Virus record (IMG/VR): IMGVR_UViG_3300044911_000207
Span: 1-22,905 of that record
Origin: a virus
Length of the DNA stretch: 22,905 nucleotides
Direction: 5' to 3' (one strand)
The position numbers and the translations under genes were made by a program. Position 1 is the first letter of the stretch. Each line of letters opens with the position of its first letter. Under the pieces are notes generated by a model, which was not told the DNA's origin, ran no database searches, and saw nothing but the letters and a program-made list of their open reading frames with translations. This document shows, one piece after another, positions 16,271-22,721 of the stretch.

Positions 16271-17328
16271 AATACTTTGAAGGTACGCAAGAAGAGTATT
16301 TAAAGGCTGCTGCCGACTATAAAAAGAAAAACAACTCTTTAAGTGGTTTTACTGAAAAGGTTGGGTTTTTTAAAAACTCTGAAGGTGAAACCTATAAAGT
16401 TAGACCTAAAGAAGGTGGGCGTTTAAGTTTAGCTAATATTAAAAGCTATAGAAACTACCAATCCAAACGTAGTGCTGCTGAAAAGGTTAAAACTGAAGGC
16501 GAAGCTCAATACTTAACTGAACTTAAAAAACAAGCTAAAGCTCAAAGTGAAAGCACCGAAGCTCAGTTTGTATCTGGTGGTAAACCAGCAATTGCAGAGC
16601 ATGATGTACGTTTAGCATCTGGTGGTTCTAATGAATACATGAGTATCTCAGATCCAGAATTTAAAGTTTGGAAAGATACGATTGAAGCTAAAGCTGCCAG
16701 CCAGTTCGGTGATAAAGTTATTGTTGATATTGATGATGTGTCTGGTGATGTTCGTGTTATCCCAGCATCTATCCACAATAAATTCCAGCCAACAAGCGTT
16801 CAACCTGGTATTGACATTCCAATTGGTTCTAGCATTGAAGATAGCTTTAAAAAAGTTGATAACCTACTAGAACAGCCAATTTCTAAGTTGGTTGAACCGC
16901 TAAAAAGGTTTGATTTCTCTGGTGGTGGTGTTAAACTTGGTGCAACACTTGGTGCATTACCTGTCATTGGCTCTATCTTTGATGTAGGTGATGTACAAGC
17001 TGGTGTACAAGGGTATACACAAGAAGGTCAGACACCAATGCAACAGTTTGGTAGTGGTCTTCAAGCACTATCTGGAGCTACTGGTCTTGCTGCTATGGTG
17101 CCTACTCCAGCCTCACCAGCACTTGGAGCTGTATCTGCTGTTAGTGGTCTTGGTGCAGCTGCTGTACAATCTGGTGCGGTAGAAGGTGCTGTAAAAGCAG
17201 CTCCTGCTGCAATCAAAAAGGCACAAGAAATTGAACGTATTCTTAATCCAGTTGGGTACTCAATCACTAATGAATTAAAGTTTATTGGTGGTCAAGTTAG
17301 ACTTGGTAAGATTCCATACTTTAACTAA
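16267..17328 (+). CDS. Protein of unknown function with Gly/Ala-rich hydrophobic C-terminal half
   Basis: 353 residues, overlapping the HNH gene by four bases. Residues 1-100 are Lys/Glu-rich and helical. Residues about 105-175 are a mixed globular region (AIAEHDVRLASGGSNEY, FKVWKDTIEAKAASQFGD, VIVDIDDVSGDVRV). Residues about 222-315 are hydrophobic, Gly/Ala-rich: VKLGATLGALPVIGSIFDVG and LQALSGATGLAAMVP onward. That layout resembles the pre-toxin or membrane-active segments of polymorphic toxins and colicins, and also some ejected virion proteins; I cannot assign it. T7 has no gene of this size between gp18 and gp19. It ends ten bases before a hairpin that probably terminates the run. Confidence 0.7.
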   Translation: MKYFEGTQEEYLKAAADYKKKNNSLSGFTEKVGFFKNSEGETYKVRPKEGGRLSLANIKSYRNYQSKRSAAEKVKTEGEAQYLTELKKQAKAQSESTEAQFVSGGKPAIAEHDVRLASGGSNEYMSISDPEFKVWKDTIEAKAASQFGDKVIVDIDDVSGDVRVIPASIHNKFQPTSVQPGIDIPIGSSIEDSFKKVDNLLEQPISKLVEPLKRFDFSGGGVKLGATLGALPVIGSIFDVGDVQAGVQGYTQEGQTPMQQFGSGLQALSGATGLAAMVPTPASPALGAVSAVSGLGAAAVQSGAVEGAVKAAPAAIKKAQEIERILNPVGYSITNELKFIGGQVRLGKIPYFN

Positions 17329-17337
17329 TCCCTCACC

Positions 17338-17374
17338 AGAGGCGTCTAGAAGACTCTACAAGGCGCCTCTTTAC
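17338..17374 (+). terminator. Probable terminator between the unknown gene and large terminase
   Basis: AGAGGCG (17338-17344) pairs with CGCCTCT (17364-17370), loop 19 bases, followed by TTTA. The stem is perfect but short and the U tract is weak, so partial read-through into the terminase gene is likely. Confidence 0.5.
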
Positions 17375-17396
17375 CCACTTAGGTATATTCTACCAT

Positions 17397-19127
17397 ATGA
17401 ATGTTTTAGATGCCCTTAAAGGTGACTTTAAGATCTTCCTTCAAGCGTTATGGTCACAACTAGACCTACCATCACCTACCCGTGCTCAATACGCCATTGC
17501 TGACTACTTACAGCACGGTCCCAAACGTCTACAGATTCAAGCATTCCGAGGAGTCGGTAAGAGCTGGATTACTGGAGCGTTTGTGCTTTGGACTCTATTT
17601 AATAACCCAGAAAAGAAGATCATGATCATCTCCGCTTCTAAAGAGCGGGCAGACAACATGTCGATCTTCCTTCAGAAGCTAATTATTGAGACACCTTGGC
17701 TAAGCCATCTAAGACCGAAGTCGGATGATGCCCGGTGGTCTCGTATTAGCTTTGATGTTGCCTGTAGCCCTCACCAAGCACCATCAGTCAAGTCAGTCGG
17801 TATTACGGGTCAGCTAACTGGTTCTCGTGCAGACCTGATGATTCTTGATGACATCGAAGTGCCTGGTAACTCGATGACCGAAATGATGCGGGAGAAGCTT
17901 CTTCAGTTGTGTACAGAAGCTGAGTCTATCTTAACACCAAAGAAAGATAGTCGTATCATGTTCCTAGGTACACCCCAAACTACCTTTACCATTTACCGTA
18001 AGTTAGCAGAACGTAACTACAAACCATTCGTTTGGCCAGCACGTTACCCACGTAAACTATCTAACTACGAAGGACTCCTTGCACCTCAAGTACAAGACGA
18101 CATCGAAAGTGGTATTGAAGCTTGGAGTGTAACAGACCCTGATCGTTTCTCTAACGAAGACTTGGTAGAACGTGAAGCATCCATGGGTCGTAGCAACTTC
18201 ATGCTACAATTTATGCTGGACACCAGTCTTAGTGATGCTGAGAAGTTCCCACTTAAGATGCAAGACCTGATCATTACTTCAGTTAACCCTAAAGAATGTC
18301 CAGATGCTGTTGTGTGGTGTTCAGATCCCAGTAATGTCATTAAAGACCTACCAACTGTTGGTCTACCTGGTGATTACTTCTACTCACCACAGATTATGCA
18401 AGGTGATTGGTTACCATACACTGAAACTATCTGCTCAGTAGACCCATCAGGTAGAGGTACTGATGAAACAGCAGCTACCTTCCTTTCTCAACGTAATGGT
18501 TTTATCTATCTACATGAGATGCGTGCATATCAAGATGGTTATAGCGACGCTACCTTGTTAGACATCCTTAGGGGTTGTAAGAAGTACGGTGTTACTAAAC
18601 TCCTTATTGAGACAAACTTTGGTGATGGTATTGTCGGTGAACTCTTTAAGAAACACCTCCAACAGACTAAACAAGCTATTGACATCGAAGAAGTACGTGC
18701 TAATGTACGTAAAGAAGACCGAATTATTGATACCCTTGAACCTATTCTAAATCAACATAAACTAATTGTCAATAGAGCAGTTGTTGAATGGGACTTTAAC
18801 TCTAATAAAGACGCAGCACCTGAAACACGATTACTCTACATGCTCTTCTATCAGATGAGTAGAATGTGCCGTGAAAAGGGTGCAGTAAGACACGATGATA
18901 GACTCGATAGTCTAGCTCAAGGTGTTAAATACTTTACAGATGCCCTAGCTATCTCAGCTTATGAGACAGTCAAACTACGTAAACAAGAAGACTGGAATGA
19001 TATGCAAGAAGCTTGGTTAGATGACCCTCAAGCAGCTGCTTCTCACATGGCATTTGGCTTTAGTTTAGATCAACGTAGACAAGCAAGACAACTAGCTGGT
19101 AAAAGTTCAGTCCCCACCTGGGTTTAA
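17397..19127 (+). CDS. Large terminase subunit (T7 gp19-like, DNA maturase B)
   Basis: 576 residues, close to T7 gp19 (586). ATPase: Walker A FRGVGKSW (K55), the SASKERAD motif, HxPSVKSVGITGQLTGSRAD, Walker B LMILDDIE (D151/D152) and LGTPQT coupling motif. Nuclease: VDPSGRGTDE (D349), IETNFGDG (E405) and HDDRLDSLAQG (D501/D504). These match the T7 family closely. It drives DNA translocation into the prohead and cuts the concatemer. The start has no strong Shine-Dalgarno. Separated from upstream genes by a hairpin and from thyX by a 316-base spacer with two hairpins. Confidence 0.95.
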   Translation: MNVLDALKGDFKIFLQALWSQLDLPSPTRAQYAIADYLQHGPKRLQIQAFRGVGKSWITGAFVLWTLFNNPEKKIMIISASKERADNMSIFLQKLIIETPWLSHLRPKSDDARWSRISFDVACSPHQAPSVKSVGITGQLTGSRADLMILDDIEVPGNSMTEMMREKLLQLCTEAESILTPKKDSRIMFLGTPQTTFTIYRKLAERNYKPFVWPARYPRKLSNYEGLLAPQVQDDIESGIEAWSVTDPDRFSNEDLVEREASMGRSNFMLQFMLDTSLSDAEKFPLKMQDLIITSVNPKECPDAVVWCSDPSNVIKDLPTVGLPGDYFYSPQIMQGDWLPYTETICSVDPSGRGTDETAATFLSQRNGFIYLHEMRAYQDGYSDATLLDILRGCKKYGVTKLLIETNFGDGIVGELFKKHLQQTKQAIDIEEVRANVRKEDRIIDTLEPILNQHKLIVNRAVVEWDFNSNKDAAPETRLLYMLFYQMSRMCREKGAVRHDDRLDSLAQGVKYFTDALAISAYETVKLRKQEDWNDMQEAWLDDPQAAASHMAFGFSLDQRRQARQLAGKSSVPTWV

Positions 19128-19180
19128 GGGCAATCCGCCCCGTATACAGGGGAAGGGAAGGGTGGACCCAACTCCTGCGG

Positions 19181-19230
19181 GAGGAATAATCCAAGACAAA
19201 CAAGTTGTCTTGTTCTATTCCTCTCTTTCT
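19181..19230 (+). terminator. Two-part hairpin after the large terminase
   Basis: Outer arms GAGGAATA (19181-19188) and TATTCCTC (19216-19223) are perfect complements. An inner stem AAGACAA (19193-19199) / TTGTCTT (19205-19211) closes a five-base loop, and pyrimidines (TCTTTCTTT) follow. Likely a terminator or RNA-processing site at the end of the virion/packaging transcript. Confidence 0.55.
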
Positions 19231-19232
19231 TT

Positions 19233-19280
19233 AATGAACAGTGAGGGAACAAAAGACAAAGATCTCCCTCTTAGTTCATT
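19233..19280 (+). other. Second two-part hairpin upstream of thyX
   Basis: Outer arms AATGAAC (19233-19239) and GTTCATT (19274-19280), inner arms GAGGGA (19243-19248) and TCCCTC (19265-19270), all perfect, with a 16-base loop. No U tract follows, so an RNase III-type processing site or a 5' stabilising structure for thyX mRNA is more likely than termination. Confidence 0.5.
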
Positions 19281-19443
19281 CATCTACTCTACTGACTGAA
19301 TCTTGTGAGTACTGATTGAAAGGTAGCGAAGCATGAGCGAAGCGAATCTTGTCAATCTTGTCACTACTAATACTACTGTATGCATCAGTATTAACATACT
19401 CAATAATAACCATTTATTAATAAACCAACTACCACCACCACCA

Positions 19444-20082
19444 ATGACCCATACCGCTACACTCGTTCACATTACTCCTAACGCTGAAGAACTTATTACC
19501 TACATGGCTAGGGTAAGTAACCCAGCTAATCAAAACAACACATCCTCTGCACCAAAACTCATTAGGTATCTAATCGAGCATCAGCATTGGTCACCCTTTG
19601 AAATGGTTAATATGTGTGTAGAGATTAACACTACTAGGAGTATTGCTGCTCAGATCCTTAGGCATAGGAGTTTTAGCTTTCAAGAGTTTAGTCAACGGTA
19701 TGCAAAAGTTGCAGCAGTTAGCGTTATGCCCGAACTACGGCGACAAGATCATGCAAATAGACAGAACAGCATTAATGATCTTCCATCCAAGACTAAAGAT
19801 GCTATGGATGAGATGATCAGCGAGCTATTTAATCACTCAGAACGTGTTTACAATGAGCTGTTGGAAGCTGGGGTAGCTAAGGAGTGTGCTAGAGATGTAC
19901 TACCGCTAGCTACACCTACTCGACTGTATATGAATGGGTCTATTCGGTCTTGGATTCATTATTGTAATTTGAGGACTGGTCATGGTACTCAAAAAGAACA
20001 CGCACAGATAGCAGCACAGGTACAAGATATTTTGTATAAAGAGTTGCCAAGCGTGTGTAATGCTATGTGGGATAAAGAATGA
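19444..20082 (+). CDS. thyX: FAD-dependent thymidylate synthase ThyX
   Basis: 212 residues from ATG 19444. The ThyX signature RHRxxSxxxxSxR is exact: RHRSFSFQEFSQR at residues 73-85. Other family features are the early MARVSNP, HWSPFEM, and LPLATPTRLYMNGSIRSWIHYCNLR near the C-terminus. It makes dTMP from dUMP using methylenetetrahydrofolate and NADPH-reduced FAD, supporting DNA synthesis. The frame is open to an ATG at 19333, which has a better ribosome site (AAAGG, nine-base spacing) and would add 37 low-complexity residues ending in LPPPP; 19444 has no Shine-Dalgarno but begins exactly where the family homology starts. T7 lacks this gene; many cyanophages carry it. Confidence 0.92.
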   Translation: MTHTATLVHITPNAEELITYMARVSNPANQNNTSSAPKLIRYLIEHQHWSPFEMVNMCVEINTTRSIAAQILRHRSFSFQEFSQRYAKVAAVSVMPELRRQDHANRQNSINDLPSKTKDAMDEMISELFNHSERVYNELLEAGVAKECARDVLPLATPTRLYMNGSIRSWIHYCNLRTGHGTQKEHAQIAAQVQDILYKELPSVCNAMWDKE

Positions 20083-20110
20083 AGCGATTAAATAAGGCTA
20101 AACGCTTCAT
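20079..20110 (+). other. Inverted repeat over the thyX stop codon
   Basis: ATGAAGCG (20079-20086) and CGCTTCAT (20103-20110) are perfect complements with a 16-base loop, and the stop codon TGA is in the left arm. No U tract follows. It may protect the mRNA 3' end. Confidence 0.4.
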
Positions 20111-20182
20111 GAGAGGTGGCTAGAAGGCTCTGTATGGGGTCTTTAGGTGTTGATTGGTGTCGTTGCACATGTTAATCAGTTC

Positions 20183-20221
20183 AAAGCTCTTCTAGGTCAT
20201 TCTAGAGGGGCTTTACTTTTT
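20183..20221 (+). terminator. Strong intrinsic terminator after thyX
   Basis: A 13-pair stem (20183-20195 with 20202-20214; 11 Watson-Crick and 2 G-U pairs) closes a six-base loop, and is followed by ACTTTTT. This is the best terminator in the window and would end rightward late transcription just before the putative genome terminus. Confidence 0.85.
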
Positions 20222-20435
20222 AACAGAAATTTCTCAAGCCTTATACTACGCTGGAGCAGCGACGCAACCCCCCATAGGGGTACCCCCGGATGCACACGCA
20301 CACACCTACCCACCCCCGCATGTACGCACCCACGCGCGTGTATGTCCGTGTCCAGCGCATCTGCATCACACACAGGTACGCAGGACATAGGCGTGCAGGC
20401 AGGCACACACGAGGGAGGCAGTAGTACAAACAAAC
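20222..20435. other. Candidate genome terminus / terminal-repeat region
   Basis: No credible gene. The element C6-ATA-G4-TAC5 at 20268-20287 closely resembles CCCCCATAGGGGGTACC, which lies about 25 bases from the left end of T7 DNA (from memory of the T7 sequence). A TCTCA at 20232-20236, like the first five bases of T7, is 36 bases before it (25 in T7). The following ~120 bases are skewed: + strand rich in C and A, with alternating purine-pyrimidine runs and the palindrome CACGCGCGTG (20331-20340). Position after terminase, thyX and a strong terminator, and before small early genes, is where T7-like concatemers are joined. The exact ends cannot be read from one sequence. Confidence 0.5.
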
Positions 20436-20450
20436 TGTACAAGTTGTACA
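20436..20450. promoter_or_regulatory. Perfect 15-base palindrome, operator-like
   Basis: TGTACAA-G-TTGTACA is a perfect 7+1+7 inverted repeat in the non-coding region, flanked by AC-rich DNA with related GTACAAAC and TACACAAC words. Shape and length suit binding by a dimeric repressor or a terminus-binding protein; no binding partner is identified. Confidence 0.4.
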
Positions 20451-20485
20451 CAACAAACATACCAATCCAACACATCTGTAGAACC

Positions 20486-20507
20486 TTATTGAGAATGTTA
20501 TTGAGAA
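20486..20507. repeat. Two direct repeats of TTATTGAGAA
   Basis: Copies at 20486-20495 and 20498-20507 are identical with a 12-base period, about one helical turn, in the non-coding terminus/leader region. Same-face protein binding is possible; only two copies, so evidence is modest. Confidence 0.4.
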
Positions 20508-20671
20508 CCCAGTCATACCAATGGATCTCAGCAATACACTGTACCATAAGCAACCCTGATAACCGCTGCAACAACAGGGATCAAGCTGTACTATGTGCCA
20601 CTTACCGTCACTGTCCACTGCTCTGAGCTGCTATCGTGAACCCATACTCTTCTTTGAATGTTGAGTTACTC

Positions 20672-21037
20672 GACTCTCCCTGTTAAGGGTGAGGAGAGTC
20701 TCGAAACTTCAACCAGAAGAGATGAGAGACCAAGCCAACTGAATACGGCAAGCAGCCCTTGGCACTGTGCCACCTGACAAGCCGACCACCACTCCTTGAC
20801 AAACCGCTCCAGCCATGCTATGGTGAGAGCATCGAACCTAGACAACCGAATAGCCAAGGCTGAGTAGGACCACGGGTCACTGCCGCCACCAAGCTGCCGA
20901 GCTAGTGCCAACTAGCGTTGCCGGGACTCCAGCTGGTGGGTTAGGGTACACTCCTTAGGTGCCAGCCGTGCCACGCCGAGAAGGGTGAGCACACCACAGA
21001 TGGCGACTAGCCGTCACCAGCGCCGAGCCACAGGCGC
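20672..21037 (+). other. Non-coding segment dense in inverted repeats (possible structured RNA or origin-like DNA)
   Basis: Successive perfect stems: GACTCTCC (20672) / GGAGAGTC (20693); GTCTC (20698) with GAGAC (20726) around CTTC/GAAG; CCAAG (20731) / CTTGG (20758); TGGCAC-T-GTGCCA (20760-20772); ATGCT / AGCAT around 20815-20834; CCAGCTGG near 20930; GCGCC (21020) / GGCGC (21033). GC content is higher than in the genes. No tRNA, RNase P, tmRNA or group I intron signature was recognised. The + strand is chosen only because neighbours are on +. It may be an untranslated early leader, a regulatory RNA, or duplex structure for replication or packaging. Confidence 0.4.
20796..20824 (+). promoter_or_regulatory. 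Candidate host sigma70-type promoter
   Basis: TTGACA (20796-20801), 17-base spacer, TATGGT (20819-20824). The -35 is a consensus match and spacing is ideal; the -10 matches four of six bases. It points toward the small early genes, so it could drive early transcription by host RNA polymerase. It sits inside the inverted-repeat segment. Confidence 0.45.
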
Positions 21038-21070
21038 AGACATAAATTAGATCATGGCCGCCCGGATAGA

Positions 21071-21115
21071 GCCTAAGCCTCTGCTATGCCCTGATGAGGT
21101 ATACTACGCTTAGGC
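21071..21115 (+). other. Hairpin before the first early gene
   Basis: GCCTAAGC (21071-21078) and GCTTAGGC (21108-21115) are perfect complements; an inner ATGCC (21086-21090) / GGTAT (21098-21102) stem with one G-U pair closes CTGATGA. No U tract follows. TATACT at 21100-21105 in the right half could also serve as a -10 box. Confidence 0.4.
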
Positions 21116-21120
21116 CATCA

Positions 21121-21169
21121 TGAGTCTGATACTGAGGTGGAAGCGATACTCAGAGACTCACCAATCCAC
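21121..21169 (+). promoter_or_regulatory. 5' leader hairpin with possible pseudoknot
   Basis: TGAGTCT (21121-21127) pairs with AGACTCA (21154-21160), and after a GATA bulge CTGAG (21132-21136) pairs with CTCAG (21149-21153). The 12-base loop contains GTGGA (21137-21141), complementary to TCCAC (21165-21169) just 3' of the stem, which would make an H-type pseudoknot. It ends 13 bases before the ATG at 21183, so it could affect translation or RNA stability. Confidence 0.45.
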
Positions 21170-21182
21170 TTGTCTTTTAATT

Positions 21183-21422
21183 ATGTTCAGCTTCAACGTT
21201 ACCAACCGCACTTCCGGTGCTATCGATTGTCTGCTTGTTGATCCTACCCGTGGCACTGCTTGTGTCGTATTCAAGAATGGGTATAGCTACGCTTACCTTA
21301 ACGTAAGCCGTCGTGCTATTCTCAACCTGCTTGCTAACAAGAATATGAGCCTAGGTTTCTGGGTTAATGAGAACCTGGTCAACGCTAAGCGTACCTTTGA
21401 GTGCTCACTGAACTACGCTTGA
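21183..21422 (+). CDS. KTSC-like small early protein
   Basis: 79 residues from ATG 21183. The frame is open to ATG 21120, but those 21 residues are unlike the rest and lie in the leader hairpin, so I prefer 21183. Sequence follows the KTSC domain layout: SGAIDCLLVDPTRGTACVVF, then KNGYSYAYLNVSRRAIL, a small/polar SLGFWVNENL and a final Arg-aromatic. KTSC domains are small, often phage-encoded, and have a suggested nucleic-acid link but no firm function. First gene after the non-coding terminus, hence probably early. Weak ribosome site. Confidence 0.65.
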   Translation: MFSFNVTNRTSGAIDCLLVDPTRGTACVVFKNGYSYAYLNVSRRAILNLLANKNMSLGFWVNENLVNAKRTFECSLNYA

Positions 21423-21445
21423 TTAGCACTCGTTAGTTACACTCT

Positions 21446-21467
21446 CCCATCACCTACGATGGGTTTC
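21446..21467 (+). terminator. Short hairpin between the first two early genes
   Basis: CCCATC (21446-21451) pairs with GATGGG (21458-21463), six-base loop, followed by TTTCT. A second hairpin TGTAGC (21468-21473) / GCTACA (21480-21485) follows directly. Probably attenuating terminators or mRNA-processing structures. Confidence 0.45.
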
Positions 21468-21508
21468 TGTAGCTTACCTGCTACACATGTCCCTTGCTTT
21501 ACACAAAC

Positions 21509-21817
21509 ATGACGATGCATGATGCATTGACTGCACGCTTCACTGATGCAGATGAGATCAAAGACGTAGCTATGTATGGCTGCTCTGGTGGTGTCTCTGG
21601 GTTTATCTACTACTCTGAGAATGAGAAGTTCTTCGATGAGTATGAGGATGAGATCTATGATTACCTCAACGATTGCGAGATGTCTATGGTTAATTTCGTA
21701 GACTCTGGCTCTACCATTTCTTCACTGAAGAATGATATGGTATGGGCTGTTGTTGAGGCATGGTGTTATGCCCAACACACTGTTAATGAGATGGAGGCTG
21801 AGGCACTTGCTGCCTGA
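21509..21817 (+). CDS. Small acidic early protein, unknown function
   Basis: 102 residues from ATG 21509 (the frame is open from TTG 21494). Strongly acidic: SENEKFFDEYEDEIYDYLND. The central block VAMYGCSGGVSGFIYYSENEKFFDEYEDEI is a pattern I have seen in cyanophage hypothetical proteins. No membrane span. Acidic small proteins in T7-like early regions often bind and inhibit host proteins or mimic DNA; here that is only a possibility. Confidence 0.75.
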   Translation: MTMHDALTARFTDADEIKDVAMYGCSGGVSGFIYYSENEKFFDEYEDEIYDYLNDCEMSMVNFVDSGSTISSLKNDMVWAVVEAWCYAQHTVNEMEAEALAA

Positions 21818-21823
21818 TTGATT

Positions 21824-21991
21824 ATGCTTTACCAAGTTAACTATAACCGTGGATACAACACACCTGTTTGTGCCACTGAGTATGTACATGCTAACTCATA
21901 TGATGAGGCATGGGTGATGGGTGATTGCAAGGCAATGTACCCTGAGCGTGTGTTTGATGTTTATCCCATCAATGACGCAGCTAGTGTATAA
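21824..21991 (+). CDS. Short conserved-looking early protein, unknown function
   Basis: 55 residues, starting six bases after the previous stop: MLYQVNYNRGYNTP, then ATEYVHANSYDEAWVMGDCKAMYP and a final VYPINDA. The Tyr/Asp-rich make-up, similar codon use to neighbours and tight spacing support a real gene. The pattern of a beta strand pair followed by SYDEAWVMG helix recurs in small cyanophage proteins. No function can be proposed. Confidence 0.6.
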   Translation: MLYQVNYNRGYNTPVCATEYVHANSYDEAWVMGDCKAMYPERVFDVYPINDAASV

Positions 21992-22028
21992 CTAACGTTC
22001 ACACTATGTGATCACTAACGTTCACACT
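21991..22028. repeat. Two 15-base direct repeats upstream of the next early gene
   Basis: ACTAACGTTCACACT occurs at 21991-22005 and 22014-22028, identical, with a 23-base period; each contains the palindrome AACGTT. They lie between two genes, 30 bases before ATG 22058, a suitable place for an operator or phage promoter element. Confidence 0.55.
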
Positions 22029-22057
22029 CATAGCCAATTGTTGTTACTTATTCACCC

Positions 22058-22261
22058 ATGATTACTTCTGAACGTGTACATCTTGACCTTGATGGTTACT
22101 ATGAACGCATCTACAAAGACGGAGAACGCATTGCTTATGTAACTAATGATTACGATAAGTATTGTTTCTTTGTCCACAAAGATCAATTAGTCTACAAAGA
22201 TTATGCTACAGTTGCTGATGCCAAAGAGGCATTGTTTCGTACTTATCCTGAGTTCAATTGA
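22058..22261 (+). CDS. Small early protein, unknown function
   Basis: 67 residues. Rich in Tyr, Asp and Lys, with a beta-strand-rich core (VHLDLDGYYERIYKDGERIAYVTND, KYCFFVHKDQLVYKDYATV) and a C-terminal helix (ADAKEALFRTYPEF). No motif recognised. The stop overlaps the next start by one base (TGATG), so the pair is likely co-translated. Confidence 0.7.
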   Translation: MITSERVHLDLDGYYERIYKDGERIAYVTNDYDKYCFFVHKDQLVYKDYATVADAKEALFRTYPEFN

Positions 22262-22437
22262 TGAAGCCTAATACTCAATCAATCCTAGCTAACTGTATCT
22301 CTGAAGGTTTACTACGCACTCTCTACTCAGTAGATGATGTGTCGTATCAGAAACTTACTGAGATTATTGATAAAGCCAGTGATGAGATTTGGCTACAGAT
22401 TGACACTTACTTCACCTTCGACGACACTAACAACTGA
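22261..22437 (+). CDS. Small helical early protein, unknown function
   Basis: 58 residues beginning MKPNTQSILANCISEGLLRTLY and ending in an acidic tail (TYFTFDDTNN). Mostly helical, acidic, no membrane span. Support comes from the TGATG overlap with the previous gene and a two-base gap to the next. Function unknown. Confidence 0.6.
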   Translation: MKPNTQSILANCISEGLLRTLYSVDDVSYQKLTEIIDKASDEIWLQIDTYFTFDDTNN

Positions 22438-22439
22438 TC

Positions 22440-22721
22440 ATGAAACTCTCCACTAACTACAGCATTCACGCTGACATTGCTCATGTTAGCTATTGCTCTG
22501 GTGATGATTCGTTCAACTTCTACACTACTGACGATGAGCAGATTGAGATCTACGGTGCAAGTGTATATGACATGATTCGCCTTGCTCGTAACTTCTTTGC
22601 TGTTGACTTTAAGAACACAAACAAGGCACGTCTGTGTGAACATCAGCTTCGCAACCTGAATGAGATCAAAGACGCACTCACCGAATACCTTAAGGAGGAT
22701 ACCAATGAAGCTACCAAGTGA
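22440..22721 (+). CDS. Small acidic early protein, unknown function
   Basis: 93 residues. N-terminal half is beta-like and acidic (ADIAHVSYCSGDDSFNFYTTDDEQIEIYG), C-terminal half helical (ASVYDMIRLARNFF, LNEIKDALTEYLKED). No family recognised. The end of this gene carries the AAGGAGG ribosome site of the next gene, which overlaps it by 17 bases. Confidence 0.7.
   Translation: MKLSTNYSIHADIAHVSYCSGDDSFNFYTTDDEQIEIYGASVYDMIRLARNFFAVDFKNTNKARLCEHQLRNLNEIKDALTEYLKEDTNEATK

Noticed and set aside
20197-20618. Two 125-codon minus-strand ORFs overlapping each other
   Set aside because: They owe their length to the skewed composition, are Cys/Val-rich nonsense-like sequences, and oppose all other genes.
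20147-20626. 159-codon + strand ORF in the gene-free region
   Set aside because: It runs through a terminator and the C/A-skewed segment, has His/Thr/Cys/Arg composition unlike proteins, and has no ribosome site.
20672-20760. RNase P RNA-like GGTGAGGAGAGT
   Set aside because: The surrounding conserved P4 and ACAGAA signatures are absent; the match is short.
20820-20850. tRNA T-arm-like GGTTCGAT on the minus strand
   Set aside because: Flanks do not form the 5-bp T stem and no anticodon arm or acceptor stem fits.
20666-20911. 81-codon minus-strand ORF
   Set aside because: Lies in the inverted-repeat segment, opposes all neighbours, and has no ribosome site or recognisable motif.
21086-21115. 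Hammerhead ribozyme suggested by CTGATGAG
   Set aside because: The second conserved GAAA box and the three-stem arrangement are missing.
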